NCBI RefSeq assembly: GCF_013407935.1
Contig: NZ_JACBZU010000003.1
Location: forward strand, 124,001-188,000
Origin: Allomuricauda sp. ARW1Y1
GTDB lineage: Bacteria > Bacteroidota > Bacteroidia > Flavobacteriales > Flavobacteriaceae
Direction: 5' to 3'
Length of the DNA stretch: 64,000 nt
The notes under the pieces are model-generated. The model saw only the letters and a program-made list of their open reading frames with translations, was not told where the DNA came from and searched no databases. The position numbers and the translations under genes were made by a program. This document shows positions 6,939 to 15,731 of the stretch, piece after piece (the stretch's first letter is position 1; each line of letters opens with the position of its first letter).

Positions 6939-8144
6939 TCAATGGTGAAATCGATTCTTGGATAACATCAAAATCAATCCAATGGGCATCAGCATACTCG
7001 CCAAGATCAGGATTACCGTATAATTACCGAGGGGTTCCCATTGCATCCATGCTGCTATTCCTTTATAAAAGATGAGCAGTTCGGAAAGAATGAAGCCCGA
7101 GAAATACCATACAAAGGGCCTTTGTGCAATTCTCATCAATCCATAATAATCCACAAAAAAGAACAGACCTATACTAACGACTCCCAAAAACGTCAAATGC
7201 AGATACCCTATGGTCAGGTCCATATAAATGGTGGCCAATCGGGCAAAATAGGGCAGGGCCGTAAGCAATTGAAGACTCATTTTCATGAGCCCGAGAATGA
7301 CCACTATCCGCATCAGGAATATTTGAAGTTTCGACAAGGACAATAGGTGGATTTTGTTCTTTACAAGGATTCCCAATCGTACAAAGGCATAGCACTGAAC
7401 CAAAGCGCCCAGTCCTGCTGCCACATATAAACCCATTGGCGGTTCGGTCCAAAGCACGGATAATGCAAAAGTGAGTACAATACCCCAATTGACCATCCTG
7501 AAAAACTGAGTGAAGCCTTTTTGGGGCAATTCGATGCCCTTTTGTTCCAAGACGAATAAAAAAAGAGCTACCAAAGCGAGCAACATCCATCCATTGTATT
7601 GAAAGTGCAGGTAAAAGTAGATAGCCAATCGGTACCAAATGGATTGGGGTCCCAAGGTATTCATTATGGCCCCCAATGCCCATGGGCCTATACTGGAGAT
7701 TACTAGGTAAAGCAATGCGGCCTTGGCACACCGGAGTGCTTTACTTTGATTGAATTTCGGTTCGATGTTTTTCCAGAAATGGTACACATACACATAGGAT
7801 ACGATAAGAAATAGTGTGGAAAAGATGATGGAAAACAAGGCATATCCGGTAAACGGAAAGGTTAACAGCATTCCTATCAAAGTCCCTTGAGTACACCAGA
7901 AGATACGTTGGTATGCAACGGATGAACCTTTTTTTTTCACAAAACAATAGTGGAGCAAGGTGGTCAGCCCCACATAAACCCACCCCAAAAGTGCAATATG
8001 TGAGTGGGCATGGACCACGTATCGGTAATTGAATTGAAATCCGAATACGGGAAAGGAGCGAAGCAGCAGGCCCAATAGGGCCGCAAGGCAGAAGTATAGT
8101 AATCCAAGGCGTACCTGTTTTCCGTACCGTTTTTTATCCATCAT
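6939..8144 (-). CDS. Multi-helix His-rich membrane protein, heme-copper-oxidase-like
   Basis: 401 residues with about 11-12 hydrophobic helices. A His cluster HAHSHIALLGW (His45, His47, His49) resembles the helix-II haem-ligand motif of NorB/cbb3 subunit I. Further histidines sit in helices as YLHFQYNGW (near 180-190) and YLHLTFLG (near 318). The canonical Cu_B histidines (HXXXY...HH) are not apparent, so enzymatic oxidase or NO-reductase activity is doubtful. It is the last gene of the nos cluster, 29 bp after nosY. Possible roles are NO/haem-copper handling (NnrS-like in spirit) or electron transfer to NosZ. I cannot assign a named family with confidence. Confidence 0.7.
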   Translation of the reverse strand: MMDKKRYGKQVRLGLLYFCLAALLGLLLRSFPVFGFQFNYRYVVHAHSHIALLGWVYVGLTTLLHYCFVKKKGSSVAYQRIFWCTQGTLIGMLLTFPFTGYALFSIIFSTLFLIVSYVYVYHFWKNIEPKFNQSKALRCAKAALLYLVISSIGPWALGAIMNTLGPQSIWYRLAIYFYLHFQYNGWMLLALVALFLFVLEQKGIELPQKGFTQFFRMVNWGIVLTFALSVLWTEPPMGLYVAAGLGALVQCYAFVRLGILVKNKIHLLSLSKLQIFLMRIVVILGLMKMSLQLLTALPYFARLATIYMDLTIGYLHLTFLGVVSIGLFFFVDYYGLMRIAQRPFVWYFSGFILSELLIFYKGIAAWMQWEPLGNYTVILILASMLMPIGLILMLSKNRFHH

Positions 8145-8173
8145 ACCTTATGAATCAACGAATGTATCGATTT

Positions 8174-8956
8174 TTAAAAATCCTTTCGTTTGGCCTTGTA
8201 CCTCAAGATTCCAATAGGCAAAGCCGTCCAAAGCAATAGAATGGCCATTGAGGTGAGAAAGCCAAGGTCGGTACCAAAGAATTTTTTGAAAATGGCTCCC
8301 GTATACCCCAAGAGGGCAGAAATATCCAGTTTGAGCAGTATTAAAATCCTGGAAAGGTCAATGGGATTGAGCATGGTGGATACCAGCGAAAATGTATCCA
8401 AGGGATACTCCTCAAAGATGATCAATGACATCAAAAAGAGTCCATCGTACACCACGGCCAAAAACAGCCAGAGCAACACTGCATAACCAAAACCTTTGAT
8501 TTTGTTCTCATTTGAGATGGCAATCACAAAGGAAAGCCCTACAAAAATAAAGGTGAGGAAGGCCCCGGTGACCAACAAAAGTGAAAAATCGAAGATGGCA
8601 TTGCTTCGCAACAACCCATATAGCAGAAATGGGATACCAAGGCCCAAGACCAAACTTAAGGTCAACGAGCCTGCGACCCCAAAATATTGTCCCATAAATA
8701 TGGAGCTTCTTTTGATGGGTTGGGCCAACAGCAGTTCGGTAAATTCCCTTGAATTGTAGTAGTACATCACTCCAAAAATGGTTCCGATCAACGGAATCAG
8801 AACAATAATTACGTTCATAAGGGTGATCACCGCCTTGGATACATCATTGTTCAGAAACAGGAGTACAAAACCTAGAGCTAGGTAAAACAGAAAGTAGACA
8901 TAGCTCCAACGGCTGCGTATCAGGTCGTAAAAACTGTATTTCAATATTTTGATCAT
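8174..8956 (-). CDS. nosY: NosY-type ABC transporter permease
   Basis: 260 residues with six hydrophobic segments and the ABC-2 layout, including the family-like GVMYYYNSREFTELLLAQPIKRS loop after helix 2. It overlaps nosF by 4 bp. NosDFY is the maturation system needed for assembling the Cu_Z site of N2O reductase, with NosFY energising transfer of a sulfur species or copper to periplasmic NosD. The order nosD-nosF-nosY with 4-bp overlaps supports the assignment. Confidence 0.9.
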   Translation of the reverse strand: MIKILKYSFYDLIRSRWSYVYFLFYLALGFVLLFLNNDVSKAVITLMNVIIVLIPLIGTIFGVMYYYNSREFTELLLAQPIKRSSIFMGQYFGVAGSLTLSLVLGLGIPFLLYGLLRSNAIFDFSLLLVTGAFLTFIFVGLSFVIAISNENKIKGFGYAVLLWLFLAVVYDGLFLMSLIIFEEYPLDTFSLVSTMLNPIDLSRILILLKLDISALLGYTGAIFKKFFGTDLGFLTSMAILLLWTALPIGILRYKAKRKDF

Positions 8957-9660
8957 GGCTTCTTGGTAGTTAAGGCCGCGATGGCGTGTTCAAAATTTAT
9001 CTCGTTGGTCTGATCTAATAGTTTGCCAATACCTCCCTTGAAATAAATTTCACCTTCCAAGAGGTAGACGATTTCGTTGGCTATTTCTTCCACGAACTGC
9101 ATAATATGGGAGGTGATCAAAATGGTCTTTCCGTTCGCCTTTTCTTTTTGGATCAGCTCCTTTAAACGGATGAGTGCCCATGGGTCGAGTCCAGTTGTGG
9201 GCTCGTCCAAAATGATCAATGGACTGTCGAACATAAAGGTGAGTACAATATTTACCTTTTGCTTGGTGCCCCCCGATAGGGTGGACAATTTTTTGTCCAA
9301 AAACGGTTCCAGGCCAAAAAGGTCGATCAGTTCCTCTTCGGCACTGGTACTGTTTCTGAGGTCCTTGATCATATCGATCAGTTCTTGGACCTTGATGTTA
9401 GGGGGAAAATTGGCAATTTGGGGCAGATAATCAATCTGTTTACGATACTTCCATCCATGTTTGATGGGCCCATCCAGCACGGATATTTCTCCTTGGTCGG
9501 GAATCACCATTCCCAAAATACTTTTGATCATGGTGGTTTTTCCAGAGCCATTGGGCCCAAGGATGGCATAAATGCGTCCTGGTTCAACGCTGAGGTTGAC
9601 TCCTTTTAGGACGTGATTTTTTCCAAATCGTTTGTATAAATTCTCTATGGTTATGGTCAT
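8953..9660 (-). CDS. nosF: NosF-type ABC transporter ATPase
   Basis: 235 residues from the ATG at 9658-9660. Walker A GPNGSGKTT lies at about 35-43, the signature LSGGTKQKV and Walker B LIILDEPTTGLDP follow, then an H-loop TSHIM. The open frame extends further upstream, but only into nosD sequence. The chosen start gives an ATGA 4-bp overlap with the nosD stop and the usual ABC N-terminus MTITIENLYKRFG. Cytoplasmic ATPase partner of NosY. Confidence 0.93.
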   Translation of the reverse strand: MTITIENLYKRFGKNHVLKGVNLSVEPGRIYAILGPNGSGKTTMIKSILGMVIPDQGEISVLDGPIKHGWKYRKQIDYLPQIANFPPNIKVQELIDMIKDLRNSTSAEEELIDLFGLEPFLDKKLSTLSGGTKQKVNIVLTFMFDSPLIILDEPTTGLDPWALIRLKELIQKEKANGKTILITSHIMQFVEEIANEIVYLLEGEIYFKGGIGKLLDQTNEINFEHAIAALTTKKP

Positions 9661-10907
9661 GGCCTCATCTGCATTAAGGGTTGGGCATCTTTTAAATTGT
9701 CGGGCGTAAATACGGGGGAGACCCTTTCCGAGAAATCGATGATATCCATAAAGAGGCTCCGCAGCAGTACTATGGTCTCGGGGGTTCGGTTTACCACATA
9801 GGAAAACAGTTTTACAGGACGGTAGGGTACATCCCCAATACCATCCTTGTCCAAATCGTAGCCGGTATAGCTGCTCCAAAAATTGCCTTCGAACACATTG
9901 TCGTTCAGTTTACTGTTATAGGAGATGTCAAAGGAATTGTACAAAAAATTATTGCCTTCAAAACGGTTGGTATAGCAGGCGCCTACTACGCGGATGGCCC
10001 AGCCGTTACCAATAAAATCGTTGTTGGCATAGGTGATTCGGTTAGACCCCTCAATATTGATACCAATGGTATTTTCTTCAAAGGTGTTTCCCGTGATTTC
10101 CGCATCATTGATTTCTTTAAGCAACATGCCGTAGGCCGCAGTCCCCCAGTTTTTTCGAAATATATTGTTTTCCATGGTGATGTGCTTGGAAAACATGACC
10201 GCCACCCCGGCACCATTGTTTTCAAAGATATTTTTGGTATACACATCGTTGTTGGAGAACATAAAATGAAGACCATACCGCAAGTTGTCCATACTTATAT
10301 TCTCACTGATGGTGATTCGGTCCGAGAATTCCAGATAGATGCCGTCCCTGGTACCTTGTACATGGTTTTTGGTCACTTCCACGTCGGTGGAGTACCAAAG
10401 TTGGATACCATTTCCTGAATTGTATTCGTCCACAGCCTCACCGATAATTCTATTGTGGTACACCTTGCCGTGTGAGGATTTCTCCAAATAAATACCAAAG
10501 AACAGCTGTTCCAAAACCATGTTCCTTATCGTAAAATCTTTGCTTTGGACCACCCGTATGGCGGCGTTGTCCTTGGTGTAGCTTACCCCAACATTGATAA
10601 CGAAAAGCCCATCCAAGGTAACATGGTCCGAGGTTACCCTGAAGATTTCCCCTTTCTGTTCCCCATCTACAATGGGATAATTGATTCCCTTAATCACCAA
10701 AGGTTTGTCCACCAAAATTTCGTATTCACGATACGTGCCCTTTTGCACCAGCAGGGTGTCGTAGGGCTGGGCGAGGGCAATAGTCTCTTTAAGGGAACTG
10801 TGCTCGCAGTCGCCACATACATTCCATGTTTTTGCCCAAACCAAAGGCGTCCACAGCAGGAGTAGCAGGGATAGGATAAATTTGTGATATGGATGGACTG
10901 TAGACAT
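9657..10907 (-). CDS. nosD: NosD periplasmic copper-site assembly protein
   Basis: 416 residues: Sec signal peptide (about 1-25, ending LVWA) followed by a right-handed parallel beta-helix built of CASH/PbH1 repeats rich in N-G-I/IYLE-S patterns (such as GIYLEKSSHGKVYHNRI, GIYLEFSDRITISENIS and GLHFMFSNNDVYTKN). This is the NosD architecture. It works with NosFY in the periplasm to mature NosZ. Stop codon overlaps the nosF start by 4 bp; 73 bp separate it from the flavoprotein gene upstream. Confidence 0.93.
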   Translation of the reverse strand: MSTVHPYHKFILSLLLLLWTPLVWAKTWNVCGDCEHSSLKETIALAQPYDTLLVQKGTYREYEILVDKPLVIKGINYPIVDGEQKGEIFRVTSDHVTLDGLFVINVGVSYTKDNAAIRVVQSKDFTIRNMVLEQLFFGIYLEKSSHGKVYHNRIIGEAVDEYNSGNGIQLWYSTDVEVTKNHVQGTRDGIYLEFSDRITISENISMDNLRYGLHFMFSNNDVYTKNIFENNGAGVAVMFSKHITMENNIFRKNWGTAAYGMLLKEINDAEITGNTFEENTIGINIEGSNRITYANNDFIGNGWAIRVVGACYTNRFEGNNFLYNSFDISYNSKLNDNVFEGNFWSSYTGYDLDKDGIGDVPYRPVKLFSYVVNRTPETIVLLRSLFMDIIDFSERVSPVFTPDNLKDAQPLMQMRP

Positions 10908-10980
10908 GAAGCAAGTGCCGTTTATGATGTTCTGTGTTGTGATCTCTGAGGGCTTTTTTTCAATTCTGAATTGCTGCTGA

Positions 10981-11436
10981 TTAGGATTCTTCTACCGATT
11001 TCCCGGTTATTTCAGTGACGGCAATGCGATATACCACCGGCATTTCCGCTTCCTGCAATCTTCCGGAAAAATGACTCAAGAAATGGGGTCGTTCCGCATT
11101 TTTATGATCTATGGTACGCTGCACACCCTCCGCAAAAAGTTGTAAACAATGCTTGGCTTGGTTTCCCGTAAGTTCCTGAAAATTGCCATGTACCTGCACG
11201 GATTCCCAGTGACGGAAGGATTCGATTCTGTCCACTTGAAAGGATACCTTGTCGTGCTTTCGTAGGGAGTCCACCCTATGTCCGTTGGAGGCAAAACACA
11301 AAATGCTTTTTTCCTCCGGATCAAAATAATAGGTGGAGGGCACAACATAGGGTTGATTGTTGGCAATGTAGGCCAATCGTCCCACATAGTTATCCGCCAA
11401 AAGACGTTCACATTGTAAGGGTTTCAAATCTGTCAT
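10981..11436 (-). CDS. PPOX-fold flavin-binding protein in nos cluster
   Basis: 151 residues matching the pyridoxamine 5'-phosphate oxidase-related FMN-binding split barrel (5-nitroimidazole antibiotic-resistance type): ERLLADNYVGRLAYIANNQPYVVPSTYYFD, the ILCFASNGHRVDSLRKHDKVSFQVD strands, and a Trp in HWESVQVHG. No signal peptide, so cytoplasmic. It lies between nosL and nosD, 11 bp from nosL. It may bind FMN, haem or F420-like cofactors; its role in N2O respiration is unknown. It may be a passenger serving redox or haem protection. Confidence 0.8.
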   Translation of the reverse strand: MTDLKPLQCERLLADNYVGRLAYIANNQPYVVPSTYYFDPEEKSILCFASNGHRVDSLRKHDKVSFQVDRIESFRHWESVQVHGNFQELTGNQAKHCLQLFAEGVQRTIDHKNAERPHFLSHFSGRLQEAEMPVVYRIAVTEITGKSVEES

Positions 11437-11447
11437 GGTTTTTTGGT

Positions 11448-11882
11448 TTACGGTTTAAATCGGTTTTTGATTTCTGACCAAGTATAAAGTGTACCACCTT
11501 GTTCGTTTTTGATATTGATAGCTGTCTGCTCATCGGCAAAAGCACTGAGATATTCGCCCATGGGGCTAGGAACATTTTCACTGATCAAATACGTGGCCTT
11601 GGTGGCATCCACCAACTCTCCTGGTTGTTCGTAGTCGTTCACCAAGAACAGCGCTATTTCGGATCGGTCTTCCTTTTTGAGCTGGTTCAGCATGCATTCA
11701 ATGGCATCAAAATTAAAAACCTTGCCTTTTTGGGTGACCAATTGGGCCGCATGTTGTTGGTCCACAATGGTCATACTGCAAAAGTGGCATCCCACATGGC
11801 CGTAGTCGATGGATTTTGGGCCAATGGAACAACTGAGGCAAAGGACCAATAGTAGAATAAATGGTATTAGGTGTTTTTTCAT
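11448..11882 (-). CDS. nosL: NosL copper chaperone lipoprotein
   Basis: 144 residues from ATG 11880-11882. Lipoprotein signal with lipobox LCLSC (Cys18). The NosL copper(I) motif is CHFCSM: Cys32, Cys35 and Met37. NosL delivers Cu(I) to apo-NosZ in the periplasm. The start overlaps the stop of the upstream membrane-protein gene by 4 bp (ATGA); the longer open frame upstream encodes no signal and is rejected. Confidence 0.93.
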   Translation of the reverse strand: MKKHLIPFILLLVLCLSCSIGPKSIDYGHVGCHFCSMTIVDQQHAAQLVTQKGKVFNFDAIECMLNQLKKEDRSEIALFLVNDYEQPGELVDATKATYLISENVPSPMGEYLSAFADEQTAINIKNEQGGTLYTWSEIKNRFKP

Positions 11883-12502
11883 GATAGTGATTTTAGGTTT
11901 TGTGAGTTCTTCCACCCCATAAAGGAAGCGATTAGGGTAAGCATCATGCCTACGAACATAAGCCATCCTCCGGCGGCTGGCATAGAGGTCACATCAAAAT
12001 TGAGCATTTTTACATGGCCCAATAATGGTGGTTTATAGGTCATGGGCGTTCCATCGGGATTGGTCAACTTCATAATGGCATTGGGATCTAAGTTGGTACC
12101 ATAGTCTATCAACCAAAGGTTGAAATCATACATGCCCAATATCCCAAGGACGGACATCAATAGGAACCAACCAATAAACCACTTATAACTTACTTTGTTA
12201 AAGTACCCCAGAATACCTACCAATACACCCAAAGCGATCATAATACCGATTACGACGGGAAAGGCACTGAACTCCCACATTTCCTCTGCTTTTGGGAGGG
12301 TATGCATTCCAATATAGTGGTTGAGGCCATCAATGTTTTGAATATCGAATTCGTTGACGCCTTGAAGACCATTGATGTGGATGTTCATGCCCAAAGGGTC
12401 AGGGTACTGAGGAGCTCCCAATACAATGTTCCAAAGTGGAAAAACGTACAATCCCAATAATAATAGTGGGCCAATGATCATAAGTAAACTAGCCTTTTTC
12501 AT
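11879..12502 (-). CDS. Membrane protein in the NosB position
   Basis: 207 residues with about four hydrophobic helices: an N-terminal one (MIIGPLLLLGLYVFPLW), two central (VVIGIMIALGVLVGILGYF; WFIGWFLLMSVLGILGMYDF) and a C-terminal one (GWLMFVGMMLTLIASFMGW). A large outside loop follows the first helix. It sits directly after nosZ, where clade II nos clusters carry nosB, a membrane protein of unknown function; homology to NosB is positional inference. The 4-bp overlap with nosL indicates coupled translation. A hairpin between nosZ and this gene may reduce its expression relative to nosZ. Confidence 0.75.
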   Translation of the reverse strand: MKKASLLMIIGPLLLLGLYVFPLWNIVLGAPQYPDPLGMNIHINGLQGVNEFDIQNIDGLNHYIGMHTLPKAEEMWEFSAFPVVIGIMIALGVLVGILGYFNKVSYKWFIGWFLLMSVLGILGMYDFNLWLIDYGTNLDPNAIMKLTNPDGTPMTYKPPLLGHVKMLNFDVTSMPAAGGWLMFVGMMLTLIASFMGWKNSQNLKSLS

Positions 12503-12571
12503 GTGTAGTTGTATTAAGTTGTAAACTGAATGTGGCTTTTTGGTGGGTGGGTGTTGCTGGTCTTGAAAAAT

Positions 12572-12603
12572 AAAGCGGGCCGAACCTTTTGGCGGCCCGC
12601 TTT
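12572..12603 (-). terminator. Strong hairpin between nosZ and the rest of the nos genes
   Basis: Arms AAAGCGGGCCG (12572-12582) and CGGCCCGCTTT (12593-12603) are perfectly complementary. On the minus strand the hairpin is followed by ATTTTT. It lies 24 bp after the nosZ stop and 70 bp before the next gene, so it may act as a partial terminator or as a 3' stabiliser for nosZ mRNA. Confidence 0.75.
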
Positions 12604-12626
12604 GTACAATGGTCCTTCAATCTACA

Positions 12627-14579
12627 TTATTCTCCTAGGGACCATTTTAATTCTACATTCGAGTTGGCTGGGGATACGCGAACATATCCTTGCATCTCTT
12701 GGTGCAGTGCCGAACAGAAATCCGTACAGTAGAAGGGCCATACGCCGGCCTGCTTGGGTTCCCAGACCGAGGTTTTCGTCTGTCCGGGCATGATCAACAA
12801 CTCGGAAGTATTCTGGCCGATCATGGCAAAACCATGGGGTACATCAAAATCCTGTTCGTGGTTGGTGATATGGAAATACACCTTATCGCCTACTTTGATC
12901 CCTTCGATATTATCCGGAGTAAAGTGACTTCGGATAGTGGACATGTAGATATGTACCTCGTTGCCATCCCGTACTACCTTTGAATCTACGGGTGATTTTA
13001 CGGCGTAAGGGTGTTCGTTTTCATCCAATCGATAGATTTTCTTTGATTTTGGGGCTAAAATGTCGGCTGGTATCCCAGCGGCATAATGGGGCTCCCCATG
13101 AGTTGGAAAATCATAGATCAATTCCATTTTATCCCCAGAGATATCGTAAATCTGTGCCGAGTGCTCCATTTCTGGGCCAGTGGGCAGATATCGGTCTTTG
13201 GTGATCTTGTTCATGGCCACTACGTATTTGCCGAATGGCTTTCTGGAATTACCACCGGGAATCATCAAGTGACCCACAGAGTAGTAGGTGGGCTTTCTGT
13301 CGATAACTTCCCAGGTACCCAATTTCCATTTTACAACCTCCGAAGAGATGAAGAACGTGGTGTACGCATTCCCCTTGCCATCAAACTCGGTATGCAATGG
13401 CCCAAGGCCACCACTCTTTACCTGTCCTGCCAAAACATCTTCAAAACTCAAGATGGGAATACCATAGGCCTCACCATCAAATTTTTCGCCTTCAATGGCC
13501 GCAATCATCTTATCAAAGGAGTGTACGGTTAAGTCTGCGGACAGTTTCCCGTTTCCGATAATATACTGGCCACTTGGGTCCACATCACAACCGTGTGGCG
13601 ACTTAGGTGTGGGCAAAAAGTACACTGCTCCGGGCACTTTTAGGGGATCCACGGTCAAGACTTCTTTTTTCATGGTCGTTGTGGCCGTGTGACTGCCTTC
13701 GTCATACAAGTTGTGTGCATAATTGGCGGGCATTTTGGTGCCACCGCCATTGTTCACGTATTCCTCGATTTTCTTCCAGTTGACCGCAGCAATAAAATCC
13801 TTGTCGTTTTGGGAGGCGTTCACCTCTTGTAGGGTGTGCGCTTCCTCGGTATTGTAGGTAGTGAAAAAGAACCAACCATGGGATTTTCCCCTGCCAGGGT
13901 GGGAGAGGTCGTAGTTGAAACCGGGCATCAATAATTGGAATTTGAGGTCCATGTGACCATGCTCCGGATCTACACTGATAAAGGACAAAGACCCTTTAAA
14001 ATTGCTCTTGTACTCATTAATGGGCATATCCCGTTGCGGAATGGGCACGGAAAAACGCGTTCCGGCCACCACATACTCTGTATTTTCCGTAATGAAGGAA
14101 GAACTGTGGTTACCCGCACTATTGGGTACTTCGATGATTTCCTCAGTTTCAAAAGTGCTCAGATTGATACGGGCTATCCTTGGGGTGTTGTTACCGTTAA
14201 TAAAGATCCATCGACCGTCCAATTCCCCATTGGTCTGGGAAATGTCAGGGTGGTGGGCATCATCCCATGGCACAAATCCATGAGAGGTGTTGAGCATAGG
14301 TTTGGTTTCTTCGGAATATCCGTACCCAGATGTTGGGAATTGGGAAAAAACAGGAATTTCCTTGAACATTCGTCCAGAAGGCAACCCATACACGGTAAGG
14401 TTTCCGCTATATCCTCCGGATAGGAAGGCATAGTATTCGTCCTGCTCTCCTGGAGCTACATATACTTTTTCGGCAGCACTCGAAGAGAGCGCCCCATTGG
14501 AACTTTGATTCTGTTGACCGCAAGACGCCAGCATCAATGCCGCACCCAAGGTCAATATAAAAGGGTTTTTGATTTTCAT
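12627..14579 (-). CDS. nosZ: Nitrous-oxide reductase, clade II (Sec/lipoprotein type)
   Basis: 650 residues. The N-terminal seven-bladed propeller carries the Cu_Z histidine motifs (DAHHPDISQTNG, GNHSSSF, KSPHGCDVDPSG, AHNLYDEG). The C-terminal cupredoxin carries the Cu_A motif, Cys618-X3-Cys622-X3-His626-X2-Met629, after VPHGFAM. It reduces N2O to N2 in the periplasm. The N-terminus is not twin-arginine: it has a lipobox LASC, so export is by Sec with probable lipid anchoring, the hallmark of clade II. Upstream genes for a fasciclin lipoprotein and cytochrome c (29 and 5 bp gaps) put the promoter before the cytochrome gene. Confidence 0.97.
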   Translation of the reverse strand: MKIKNPFILTLGAALMLASCGQQNQSSNGALSSSAAEKVYVAPGEQDEYYAFLSGGYSGNLTVYGLPSGRMFKEIPVFSQFPTSGYGYSEETKPMLNTSHGFVPWDDAHHPDISQTNGELDGRWIFINGNNTPRIARINLSTFETEEIIEVPNSAGNHSSSFITENTEYVVAGTRFSVPIPQRDMPINEYKSNFKGSLSFISVDPEHGHMDLKFQLLMPGFNYDLSHPGRGKSHGWFFFTTYNTEEAHTLQEVNASQNDKDFIAAVNWKKIEEYVNNGGGTKMPANYAHNLYDEGSHTATTTMKKEVLTVDPLKVPGAVYFLPTPKSPHGCDVDPSGQYIIGNGKLSADLTVHSFDKMIAAIEGEKFDGEAYGIPILSFEDVLAGQVKSGGLGPLHTEFDGKGNAYTTFFISSEVVKWKLGTWEVIDRKPTYYSVGHLMIPGGNSRKPFGKYVVAMNKITKDRYLPTGPEMEHSAQIYDISGDKMELIYDFPTHGEPHYAAGIPADILAPKSKKIYRLDENEHPYAVKSPVDSKVVRDGNEVHIYMSTIRSHFTPDNIEGIKVGDKVYFHITNHEQDFDVPHGFAMIGQNTSELLIMPGQTKTSVWEPKQAGVWPFYCTDFCSALHQEMQGYVRVSPANSNVELKWSLGE

Positions 14580-14608
14580 TATATCTAGTTTTACTTGTTT
14601 TTGATTTA

Positions 14609-15190
14609 TTATTGGGTAGGAGGCAGGATGACCTTGTCCACCACATGTACAATTCCGTTACCTGCGGAAACACTTGCAATAATCTTTGCGCCACCGACAT
14701 AGACTTCATTGTCCTTGACTTCGACCGCTACGTTTTGATTATTGGCCTGGCCCAGCTTTTTGAAATTCTTCAAAAAGTCTTTTGAGTAGTTCCCGGGGGT
14801 CACGTGATACTTCAGGATATTGGCCAAAGCATCTTTGTTTTCCGGTTTTAGGAGGTCTTCCACTGTCCCAGGGGGAAGCGCATCAAATGCAGCATTGGTA
14901 GGGGCAAAAACCATCAATGGTCCAGCATTCACCAATGCATTTTCCAGTTCGGCGGCCTGTACTGCGGCCACGAGCGTACTGTGGTCGGATGACTTCAAGG
15001 CAATTTGAAGGATATTCGGCGTAGATGCCTCATCTTCAATAAAGGCCTGTCCCTTGTTGCTTTCCAGAACAGCTTCGTCCTGGGTTGGATTCGTTACCTC
15101 TTTTTTCTCTTGAGATTCATTTTTGCAGCTTCCGAGGATTACCGACAGGGCTAATAATCCAAGCATGCTAAGTTTTAAGGTTGATTTCAT
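14609..15190 (-). CDS. Fasciclin-domain lipoprotein
   Basis: 193 residues. Lipobox LGSC with Cys22, an acidic linker, then one FAS1 domain (about 55-193) with typical blocks TLVAAVQAAEL, PLMVFAPTNAAFDALP, LANILKYHVTPG and NGIVHVVDKVILPP. FAS1 domains mediate adhesion or protein-protein contacts. It is embedded between cytochrome c (5 bp) and nosZ (29 bp), so it is cotranscribed with N2O reductase and may scaffold the electron-transfer complex at the membrane surface. That role is inferred only from position. Confidence 0.9.
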   Translation of the reverse strand: MKSTLKLSMLGLLALSVILGSCKNESQEKKEVTNPTQDEAVLESNKGQAFIEDEASTPNILQIALKSSDHSTLVAAVQAAELENALVNAGPLMVFAPTNAAFDALPPGTVEDLLKPENKDALANILKYHVTPGNYSKDFLKNFKKLGQANNQNVAVEVKDNEVYVGGAKIIASVSAGNGIVHVVDKVILPPTQ

Positions 15191-15195
15191 AAAGT

Positions 15196-15705
15196 CTATT
15201 TTAAAGTTCTAAAGTATTCGAGGATTGCCCTTGCCTGATCTTCGGTAAGTCCTTGATTGGACATGGGCGATCCATTGAATTCCTTTAACAGATCTTTGGC
15301 CAAAGGGTCTTTTTGAACCATTTCTTGGGGATTCAAAATCATGTTCATTACCCATTCCGGGGTTCTTCTTTCCAAAATGCCATTGGGCGGTGGACCGATG
15401 AATTTTTTTCCGATCCTATGGCAGGCCAAGCACATTTGGTCATACACTTTTTGGCCTTCTGCCGCCATGGCTTGGTCGATTTCCGGGGCTAGGTCAACCG
15501 ATTTAACGGGCCCTACACCTTTGGTGGACAGGTCGACCCTTTCGGAAGCTTTTACCACATCTGTTGAGGTCGGTGCGGGCTGTTCCGTGGGAGCCTTTTT
15601 GCGTTCCACACTAAAACCCTCATCCTTTTTTGATTCTTTTTTTCCTCCACATGCCATCATGATGAGGGCGAGTAGAAGTGTTATTCCTTTTATGGTTGCT
15701 TTCAT
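15196..15705 (-). CDS. Monohaem cytochrome c lipoprotein, first gene of nos operon
   Basis: 169 residues with a lipoprotein signal (Cys19 in MACGG), a charged Ala/Pro linker (about 25-75), and a class I cytochrome c domain with haem site CLACH (Cys92, Cys95, His96). The distal Met is probably in GSPMSNQGLT near the C-terminus. As leader gene of the nos operon it is the likely electron donor to the Cu_A centre of NosZ. The promoter region upstream holds an FNR-like box and a TAnnTTTG element. Confidence 0.92.
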   Translation of the reverse strand: MKATIKGITLLLALIMMACGGKKESKKDEGFSVERKKAPTEQPAPTSTDVVKASERVDLSTKGVGPVKSVDLAPEIDQAMAAEGQKVYDQMCLACHRIGKKFIGPPPNGILERRTPEWVMNMILNPQEMVQKDPLAKDLLKEFNGSPMSNQGLTEDQARAILEYFRTLK

Positions 15706-15731
15706 GGTATAAATGATTATGAATTATCGTT

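Noticed and set aside
6939-8144. Functional NO reductase (NorB) or cbb3 oxidase
   Set aside because: Only part of the haem-ligand pattern is present, Cu_B ligands are not apparent, and no norC or ccoO partner is adjacent.
9661-9879. Upstream extension of the nosF frame
   Set aside because: Lies wholly within nosD; the ATG at 9660 gives the standard ABC N-terminus and a 4-bp overlap.
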